The notes under the pieces: generated by a model | The model's input: the letters and a program-made list of their open reading frames with translations, nothing else | Databases searched by the model: none | What the model was told of the DNA's origin: nothing | Part shown: positions 24,458-32,290 of the stretch, piece after piece | Numbering within the stretch: position 1 is the first letter of the stretch | Layout of the letters: every line of letters begins with the position of its first letter | NCBI GenBank assembly: GCA_008931825.1 | Contig: QXVZ01019881.1 | Coordinates: forward strand, 1-32,290 | Direction of reading: 5' to 3' | Length of the DNA stretch: 32,290 bases | Source: Phallusia fumigata | Taxonomy: Eukaryota; Chordata; Ascidiacea; Phlebobranchia; Ascidiidae | Made by a program: the position numbers and the translations under genes

Positions 24458-25422
24458 TGGCAAAAAGTTTTTATTGTTTTTATTTCATCTTTTAACGTTT
24501 TTTTATGAAAATGAAATGATATGATTTCAGTATCATGTGATCATTGAACCCTGTGTGGCCATTCAGCATGTGACTGTTTCAAAACAGTTGAGGACTGAAA
24601 AACAGGTGCAAAACACTGTACTTTGCATTTTTAGCTCTTTTTATATTCATAAGTTATTTATATTGTTGCAACAATTGTGTCTTGTGAGTCTCAAAATATG
24701 TGCAAAACTGGGTTGTTTAATTACACTTTTACTAAGAATAGAGGTAAAACCATGCATTCAACTTATTTATTTGTTCCACTGTAAATGTGACCAAAGCCTT
24801 TTGGTATGTGGTTAAAGATAAGTAATTTTTATCTCCATGTTCTTCTGCTTTCTTCGTTTGTGGCACATAAAAGGCCTTAATCAGTGTTGGAGACACTTTA
24901 TCTTCTAACTTAGCTTCAAACAAGCAACGTTTAATGTTGTGCACCAAAAATGCGTATTTATTTGCTTACATACTTTTTTAGTTAGTTTTTTATGATTATA
25001 AAAAGATTTTATCCAATTAAGTTTTAAATTAAAAATTTTAGGGAAAGCCAATGAGTAGACATTTAAAATTTGGTCAGTTTCAGTATAAAAGTTTGTTTTA
25101 TGGACATTCTTCAATGTACTTTATACCTCTTTGCTAATTTTGTGCATGGCATGAGTGGTTTGATTTTACCATTACCACAAAATTTGGTAAACCTGTTATA
25201 TGTATGTTTTCTGCCCAAATTCATGCCATTCATAGTGGTTGTCGTTTTTACATCCAAATTGGCTGTATTTTGGCCAATGCTGCATAAAACTAAATTATAA
25301 AGTTTCATTGGTTGCCTATTGATGTTATCTTTCAAAATTTGTCGATTGCCCTTTATATAAGTGCCTTCCTTTCATTGTCAACAAGTTATACTGCCTTGCC
25401 TTAGTTTCAACGTTTGATTGTA

Positions 25423-25428
25423 AATAAA
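25423..25428 (+). terminator. Neuregulin polyadenylation signal, copy 1
   Basis: AATAAA in gtaaataaattgg, inside the first duplicated copy. No earlier canonical hexamer was noticed after the stop codon. Confidence 0.45.
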
Positions 25429-26057
25429 TTGGTTCAAAAGATGCTGGTATGCATTGATAGTTTNTCTCCATGTTCTTCTGCTTTCTCCTTTTTGTGGCAC
25501 ATTAAAGGCCTTAATCAGTGTTGGAGACACTTTATCTTCTAACTTAGCTTCAAACAAGCAACGTTTAATGTTGTGCACTGAAAATGCTTATTTATTTGCT
25601 TACATACTTTTTTTAGGTAGTTTTTTATGATTATAAAAAAGATTTCATCAAATTAAGTTTTAAATTAAAAAATTTTGGGACAGCCAATGAGTAGACATTT
25701 AAAATTTGTTCAGTTTCAGTTTAAAAGTGTGTTTTATGGACATTCTTCAATGTACTTTATACCTCTTTGCCAATTTTGTGCATGGCATGAGTGGTTTGAT
25801 TTTACCATTACCACAAAATTTGGTAAACCTGTTATATGTATGTTTTCTGCCCAAATTCATGCCATTCATAGTGGTTGTCATTTTTACATCCAAATTGGCT
25901 GTATTTTGGCCAATGCTGCATAAAACTAAATTATTAAGTTTCATTGGTTGCCTATTGATGTTATCTTTCAAAATTGTCGATTGCCCTTTATATAAGTGCC
26001 TTCCTTTCATTGTCAACAAGTTATACTGCCTTGCCTTAGTTTCAACGTTTGATTGTA

Positions 26058-26063
26058 AATAAA
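26058..26063 (+). terminator. Neuregulin polyadenylation signal, copy 2
   Basis: The same AATAAA context in the second duplicated copy. If the duplication is an assembly artefact, this and the copy at 25423 are one site. Confidence 0.45.
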
Positions 26064-26601
26064 TTGGTTCAAAAGATGCTGGTATGCATTGATAGTTTCA
26101 CAAACCTTGAGAGTGTTTTTATAAATGAAAGATTCGGTTTTCAAAATCCCATGTAATTCCGGCAAAATATATGACTGGACAAACCAAGAGTATTTCCTGG
26201 ATTAAATTGGGTCATTTAAATACACTATCTCATACACACAAAGGCAAATGTTTGTCATGTCAACAAAGAACGCAGCACTCACACAGAGAAAATGCTTCAG
26301 CTCAGTCAGCCAAGTATGCTTAAATTAGTTGAGTTTTGTAAAGGCAGTTGGTGCCAAAGCAACTGTTGAATTTATTGACCAAACACCTATTTATTCACCA
26401 TGCAACAGTTTTCTACAAAAGCCAGATTAATAAATACCAATCCAAAGGAAAAGTAAAGGCCTGGATATCATTTGCCCAGGTATATTAATTTTGAAGGTCC
26501 AACAGCTTGCCTTCATAATATAAACCAATGGATTTTCATTACATACCCCAATTGCAATGTTTCACTTGGTATTACCTAGAAGTCACAGTGTACATATGTT
26601 T

Positions 26602-26604
26602 CAG
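26602..26604 (+). promoter_or_regulatory. Candidate splice acceptor upstream of the ACSBG start
   Basis: catatgtttcag ends 8 nt before the ATG at 26613. It is a good 3' splice site without an identified upstream exon. It may serve a 5' UTR intron, an upstream coding exon not recognised, or spliced-leader trans-splicing. Confidence 0.35.
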
Positions 26605-26612
26605 AATTTTTT

Positions 26613-29600
26613 ATGGCACCATGCACAGAAGGTTGTTACACCACGACAAACATCACAGAAGCAGTAGACATCAGACTTAATGACAATGAGACAAAGGGTT
26701 CCGCCAATTATGAAACTGTAAGTAGGCTATTGCTTCCTAAATATGTGTTGAATTACAGCCGTAATTAATCGAGGAAGTGGAGTGTACATCTGTATTGTTT
26801 TTGCATTTTTCCTTCATGTAGAACAACTTAAATCAAGTTATTAAAACTAGTCTAAAGAATGGGAAGTTTTAAAGCTTTTTGTTTTGTTTTCATAATCTGT
26901 TGCTTTTTTTGTAAATGTGCCTGCCAATTGTGCCTTGGGCATTTCCATTGAAAGGCTCTGTGCCACAATAATGACCAGTTCCCAGGAATTTCAAAGTCAA
27001 TCCCTCCACACTTCAGACTAGCTTTGCCAATCAGCCACTTAAAATAGTTCATGTTAACTGAGAGGGTACTTATGTTTCTACACCTGTTTCCGCATGATGA
27101 CTGTCCCCCTGTGAAACTTAAAATGTGGTCACACAATATTTCCTGCCTGGGTTTTAGTAAGTTTTTCCCTTCTGCAAGTTGTAATGGAGTGAAATTTCAA
27201 GGATGTTCTTAATCATCAACAAAATACTACTTATTGTAGTTTGCAACACCAGTTTTCCTGTAGTGTAGTTGAAAGTTCAAATTACATGAAATAAAGCTAA
27301 AGTTTACATGGAATGTTGTAAAAGTGTAGAAACTAATGTAAAAAACAGCTTGGGTTTAGCAGAGTGGGTAAGTTTACATAACGATCTTAGCAGGTTGTAA
27401 CTGTTGTAGTGCCACTTAACAGAATACTTGATTGATTTGGGCTACATTGCTTCAGGCACAATAGCCCAACGCAGACAAAATGTCAAGGTGGAGAGTAAAA
27501 TAGAGCAAAATGTCAACCATAATGAACTTGCCACAAGTAATCTTTAAAATGGTAGGATCAGCAATGGCAAACTCTGAAAAGATGTTAGGTAATATATTTG
27601 ATTAAAACCACTTGAGCACTATAGACGTCTGAGCTAACTTTCCGTCATCGTCAGATTTCTTATCACTTCACCAAAGTAGGTAAAAGTGTTTTAAAACCGC
27701 CCCAGTTCACTTTCGAATGTCTTCAGTGCGCTGGCTTATGAAACCCAGTTACAATCGTAAGAATACACAATTGGCTTTTTGCGCCAACAATAACCATCAC
27801 ATTCCGTTCTATCAATAATGCGGTTACATGGTCAGCGAGTTATTAAGCACTCATGCGGTATCAACCGCTTTTCATTTGTGGTTTGCAGGTTCCAGGAATG
27901 TTACTTCGTGTTGTGCAAGAATTCGCGGATTTACTGGCCCTCGCCTCGCCTTCCCACGGCTCGAGCGATGTTAAGTGGCAGCGTTGGACTTTTCGGGAAT
28001 ACTACGATGAATGCTGGAAATTCGCGAAGTCATGTCATCACGTGAGTGTGACTGTGGAATGCAATGTCATGGGCTGCGGTAATTTTTTAACGGAATGGGT
28101 TTTGGTTATGCAAACAAAAGGCAAAAAATGTCTTGCGATTTGACACATGACCTTTTTGCCCTGCTACAAATATCATGGGATCAGTTTTGCAGTGTGTCGT
28201 ATTTCAGCAACGTGCTTCCACAAGACATTGAAGGCGCGTTACTATTTTCTACGCCCATTTTCCAAAGCTAACGGAGAGTTTTGACTCAGGTTCAGGCATA
28301 GCCAGTATTGACGTACGGCTTGAAATCGATAATTCGTCTAAATCCAGCCCGTGGAAACATTTAATAACAAGACAAATCCCCCTCTTTTAGTATGTTTTTG
28401 GACTGTTGGTCGCCATATACACAACACCATATATTCCTGCGTTCCATGGTAGGACATCAAATATTAACAAACATGCTATTTGTATCTGGGCTGTTGTTAA
28501 TGTTATTTGCGTGCTCTGATTATTTGACAATAGCTACGAGCCATTGCAATAAATGAGTAGCATGTAGCAAAACATCGTGGTTGTTTCACTAAAAGCATGT
28601 TTGTTAATATTTTTCTTTCACTAAAGTTTCACTAAAAATTGTGTTGTTTGCTGTTTCGCCGCATGGTCTACCAGACGGGAAGTTCGGCCAAGTACGATCG
28701 CGGGGTAGTTTAGAAAGCTCGCAATGGCTGCGCATTCAACCGGAACTCATTTCTCGTTCTAACAACCGATAGGAAATTGACTAACAGGGTGCAGCTGCAT
28801 CCTGTATTGCAGCAAGTATTTAAATCATTCTGGGAAATGTTGGGTTTTACTCATTTACAAAGTTCGCTTAAAAATTTCCTAGTGTTTGGGGCCAATCCAT
28901 TTGTAAAGCGAGAGCCTATTTTGAACGCAGTATTTAAAGCCGTGAGTAAGTTTTTACATCTTTGTTCTGGATATCCGACCCTAAAAAGCGCCAAAACAAA
29001 ACGTGTCACCTACTAACATNGACGTACGGCTTGAAACCGATAATTCGTCTAAATCCAGCCCGTGGAAACATTTAATAACACGACAAATCCCCCTCTTTTA
29101 GTAAGTTTTTGGACTGTTGGGCGCCATATACACAACACCATATATTCCTGCGTTCCATGGTTAGACATCAAATATTAACAAACATGCGAATTGTATCTGG
29201 GCTGTTGTTACGGTTATTTGCGTGCTCTGATTTTTTGACAATACCTACGAGCCATTGCAATAAATGAGTAGCATGTAGCAAAAAATCGTGGTTGTTTCAC
29301 TAAAAGCATTTTTGTTAATATTTTTCTTTCACTAAAGTTTCACTAAAAATTGTGTTGTTTGCTGTTTCGCCGCATGGTCTACCAGACGGGAAGTTCGGCC
29401 AAGTACGATCGCGGGGTAGTTTAGAAAGCTCGCAATGACTGCGCATTCAACCGGAACTCATTTCTCGTTCTAACAGCCGATAGGAAATTGACTAACAGGG
29501 TGCAGCTGCATCCTGTATTGCAGCAAGGATTTGGATCATTCTGGGAAATGTTGGGTTTTACTCATTTACAAAGTTCGCTTGAAAATTTCCTAGTGTTTGG

Positions 29601-31604
29601 GGGCAATCCATTTGTAAAGCGAGAGTCTATTTTGAACGCAGTATTTAAAGCCTGTCGTGAGTAAGTTTTTTTATCTTTGTTCTGGATATCCGACCCTAAA
29701 ACGCGCCAAAACAAAACGTGTCACCTACTAACATTGATAGTTAACCGGAAAAATGACTAACACATCTATTAAGTTACAACAAGTGCAGCGTGTAGCATCA
29801 CCAAACAAAATCATCACATACACCCACCCGTCTGCACCTTGGCGTCAAGCCGACTTCGAATGGCCGGAATCGCTGTGTAGTCCGGCGGCGAGGGATTAGA
29901 ACGTTGAAGTCGCGCCACAACACAAATATTGTGCGTAACTCCCCGCAGGGCCGACGCGGCTACGTAAAAATTAGTGACTAAGAGGTTTTGACATTATCGA
30001 ATCGGAAACTGTAGGTCGTTCTCATAGGCTTGTAGCTTCGATTCTCCTTCTCCAGGCGTCGTTACGCGATAAAATTTCCAGTATTTTGCCGTTCGAACGT
30101 TCCACATCCACCCTTAGGGTTTGTATTTTTAGAGCTTGAATGTACTAAGGGCGGCGGCCATCCCGTGAATAAACGCAGGTCTAGACCAATTCGTAGCCTC
30201 TGTGACAAATTGTAAATGGAATTCCATGGGCTCACGCAGTCTCTTACTAAAACACGCGCACACAGTTTGAGTGCCACACCTCTATGACAGTTAACCTTAC
30301 GAAGGGGGAGTGCTTTGAAGTTTGCCAAGCAATGATGTCATTGTCGTGGCTCGTTGGGCACAAAAAGGACTTTGGTTTGTGTTCACGCCGCCAAGTGACT
30401 TCTGCTGTCAGCTGGTGTTAAACGAGATGTGATGATTACTGTGACTGACCGCTTCATGTGTGTGAAGTTCCCACGCAGAAAAGAATGCCAAACACAATGT
30501 TTCGGCAATTTGGCCCATAGAGTTTTAAGAATTGTTGGTTAGGGTCAAGTAAATAGTTCATCAAGTTAAACATTTTGGACTACGTGGAACAATAACGTAA
30601 CATAGATCACGTTTTAAAGTTCTTCCTGGTTAAGAAATAAAAAATTAACTACCGCGTTCGGAAGACCGGCTCTGATTTGGTATTACGCCTCTTGCGGGCA
30701 TATATGGTGTTTCCTGTCACCTGTATCAAGCCAGAACCCGAATAAAACTCGTATTTGAATAAATAAACGAAGTTGGATTATTAAGGTTGGCATCCTTTTA
30801 GTATCGTAATTCATTGATCAATTTTATTACAGGATCACGCGAATAACACACCGTCAATACGAGAATTGGCACTAAAGAGAATTCTACGTAAAACCAGTTT
30901 CCTTGTAACCCGGTGGGATTTTTAAAAAGCGTTTACGACAGAGTTTTCACAAAACGCAATTCCTTCGTAAATATGACACTTATGGCCATACACGTACGTG
31001 ACAACAAATGACAATTTTATCTGTACACAGAATTACAATAGTTAGTCATAGTCCAAGTTGATAGCCATAAGTCGGCCTTTCGCTTTGTTAAAACTCGCAC
31101 ACCATGACTCAACAACAACAACAGCCGCGAAGAGTTATTTTCCCAGCGGTGACGTATGCATGTAGTGACGTCACGCAGTTTTACAGTCTCGTAAACCCAG
31201 CGTTTTCCTACCATCCTATTTGGGCAAACAGTAGTTTGATGCTTGCCAGAATTACATTCGTCTGGAAATTCCATAAATTCACTATCGCAGTTTTTGCATT
31301 CCAAATGTTTTACGGAGTTACAGTAAGCCAAATTGGAGGTCGCCGTTAAAATCAAACGCGTTTCTTCGGAAATGTTGACACAAGTCGTCACCTTTACTAT
31401 GACAAGACCTAACCATGCCACACACAGCGGTATGTGAAGCACTTTAATGGCGATTCACTTTCTGGTTATGTTTGCGACTTCTAACGTGTTTTTACGCCGT
31501 CATTTGTCGTTTCAGTTCGGGCTTGGACGCTTCAAAGCCGTCTGCATTCTTGGCTTCAATTCTCCGCAATGGTTTTTCGCCAATCTGGGGACAATCCTCG
31601 CAGG
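26613..31604 (+). CDS. ACSBG: Bubblegum-type long-chain acyl-CoA synthetase (ACSBG), first three coding exons
   Basis: ACSBG enzymes activate long and very long chain fatty acids to acyl-CoA using ATP (ANL superfamily). Exons: 26613-26717, 27889-28041 and 31516-31604. Borders are AG/GTAAGT, AG/GTGAGT and AG/GTAAGT, and phases join (0, 0, then 2 nt carried over), giving 115 residues before the window ends. Family hallmarks in order are YTTTNITEAVDIRL, TVPGMLLRVVQEFADLLALA, KWQRWTFREYYDECWKFAKS and GLGRFKAVCILGFNSPQWFF followed by LGTILAGG. Together these match the N-terminal part of ACSBG1/2, upstream of the ATP-binding and catalytic motifs, which lie outside. The ATG at 26613 gives a shorter N-terminus than the human proteins, and a further upstream coding exon cannot be excluded. 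Intron 2 (28042-31515) is lengthened by an assembly duplication. Confidence 0.87.
26718..27888 (+). other. ACSBG intron 1, 1.2 kb
   Basis: AT-rich intron. A 94-aa frame on the minus strand (26852-27136) rich in Cys, His and Trp is not recognised and has no splice or context support. Nothing else was identified. Confidence 0.55.
28310..29734. repeat. Direct copies of about 710 bp flanking N29020 (unmerged haplotypes)
   Basis: 28310-29019 and 29021-29734 align over their whole length, starting gacgtacggcttgaaa and ending cacctactaacat, with about 25 differences counted by eye (3-4%) and one indel of about 4 bp. The N lies exactly at the junction. As with the copies around 25464, this fits allelic contigs placed end to end. 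It lies within ACSBG intron 2. Confidence 0.87.
29735..31515 (+). other. Remainder of ACSBG intron 2
   Basis: 1.8 kb of intron with one full TGACGTCA palindrome at 31166-31173. Short frames on both strands (for example 30062-30328 and 31017-31442 minus) resemble nothing known. No RNA gene was recognised. Confidence 0.55.
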
Positions 31605-32290
31605 GTAAGTTAACAGAAGTGCATGATACTTTTCGAAATGTCTGTTTAGCGTTCAGTTGTTGTTGTGCATTAAATACATGAGTTCGTTTAATGTAGTCAT
31701 ATGTTTTGCCCTTTCGCACCAAACTTTACATTTTTAATGTATTTATGCATAAAATTCTATCTAAACTTTAGTAAGGGATTCATATGCAAAGTAAGGTTCA
31801 CAACCTGATCTATTAACACCTCCATCTACATGCGCAGCTATATTAACATAATATATTGCCATAACCACAAATGCCCGTATGTACACATATTCCCCACTTT
31901 CTCAAAACACCAGTCAGTTACGCAACAAGTATTTCCCAGCAAAATAACAATAGTAGCGGTCGTGCAACGTGTCATCGTAAGACCTTTTTCCGGGCCAGTC
32001 TTGTTATCATGGCAGACAAAAAATCGCTAGTAATTGTGACAAATAAACAAACGTTGTCAGGTGACGCGTTGCTGACCCGCTATCGGTCGATATTTATTTT
32101 TGGATTCAACATGTTTGTGACGTTAGGAATGTCTATCGATTTAAAGCAATTTTTCACCGATTACTGGTGGAGTCTGTGCTGCTTGTTGCTTGTGTCCTTC
32201 GTTGCCAATAGGGGCTTAAGGGGTATGTGACGTCAAGGTAGTGACGTTTATCTTTTTTGCTGTGGTTACATGTAACGGTTTTCTTATTTC
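31605..32290 (+). other. Start of ACSBG intron 3 to the window edge
   Basis: The next ACSBG exon (expected to encode the GIYTTNSPE-like stretch) is not present here. Overlapping short frames at 31830-32230, one with hydrophobic residues, lack splice or homology support. A TGACGTCA palindrome lies at 32228-32235. Confidence 0.55.

Larger units (their letters stand above)
24832..26098. repeat. Direct copies of 632 and 634 bp flanking N25464 (unmerged haplotypes)
   Basis: 24832-25463 and 25465-26098 align end to end with about 20 small differences counted by eye (around 3%) and a few 1-bp indels. The single N separates them exactly, and sequence before and after is unique. This fits two alleles of the neuregulin 3' region joined as if consecutive. 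A true tandem duplication is possible but would not explain the N at the junction. Confidence 0.85.
24458..26612 (+). other. Neuregulin 3' UTR and short spacer to ACSBG
   Basis: Contains the neuregulin 3' UTR, AT-rich and without further coding sequence. The apparent length is inflated by an N-separated 632/634-bp duplication (24832-26098). Removing one copy brings the neuregulin stop and the ACSBG start to about 1.5 kb apart. Confidence 0.7.

Noticed and set aside
26852..27136. 94-aa Cys/His/Trp-rich frame on the minus strand in ACSBG intron 1, superficially zinc-finger-like
   Set aside because: Cysteine spacing does not fit a known finger, and no flanking splice sites or repeat boundaries support it.
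28777..29016. 79-aa frame in the duplicated block, first considered as the next ACSBG exon
   Set aside because: It shows no ACSBG motifs, the phase does not fit, and the true next exon (31516-31604) was found with perfect continuity.
30430..30446. GTGATGA followed by CTGA, resembling snoRNA C and D boxes
   Set aside because: The boxes are only a few nucleotides apart, and no properly spaced D box or terminal stem is visible.
31871..32230. Frame with hydrophobic segments resembling a small membrane protein
   Set aside because: It lies in ACSBG intron 3, overlaps another frame, and has neither homology nor splice support.

Overview
The window looks like nuclear DNA of an invertebrate chordate, most likely a tunicate (Ciona-like). 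This is inferred from five spliced, compact animal genes with GT-AG introns, an AT-rich background, a neuregulin-type ErbB ligand and a PLEKHO gene, and a few percent divergence between what appear to be leftover allelic copies. No sequence search was possible. Gene identities come from reading the translations and checking that exon phases join.

Layout, left to right. (1) 99-3830, minus: the 5' nine exons of TOPBP1 (BRCT0/1/2, linker, start of BRCT3), running off the left edge. (2) 3831-5990: divergent intergenic region with one E2F-like site and an unresolved base at 4246. (3) 5991-12903, plus: a PLEKHO (CKIP-1/PLEKHO2-like) gene. Its PH-domain 3' half, capping-protein-interaction motif and proline-rich tail are present, but the exon for the first half of the PH domain is missing next to an N at 6386. 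(4) 13990-16435, minus: complete five-exon RPS15, convergent with PLEKHO, with a hAT-type MITE in its last intron. (5) 16436-22288: about 5.9 kb without a recognisable gene, holding a non-autonomous hAT-like element with an 8-bp target duplication (20089-20927) and a TATA-type promoter candidate. (6) 22289-24457, plus: a complete single-exon gene for a 722-aa neuregulin-like membrane protein (signal peptide, NTR-like GGF domain, Ig, EGF, TM, long tail). (7) 26613-31604, plus: the first three coding exons of a bubblegum-type acyl-CoA synthetase (ACSBG), running off the right edge.

Five single Ns mark assembly joins. Three of them (7223, 25464, 29020) sit exactly between two near-identical copies of flanking sequence. 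These are best read as unmerged contig ends or haplotypes, not real tandem duplications. They inflate a PLEKHO intron, the neuregulin 3' region and an ACSBG intron.

The genes do not form one pathway: genome-integrity checkpoint (TOPBP1), actin/PI3K membrane adaptor (PLEKHO), ribosome (RPS15), ErbB ligand (neuregulin) and fatty-acid activation (ACSBG). I see no bacterial, viral or CRISPR-like system. The most unusual item is the intronless neuregulin with a fixed type-II-like architecture.
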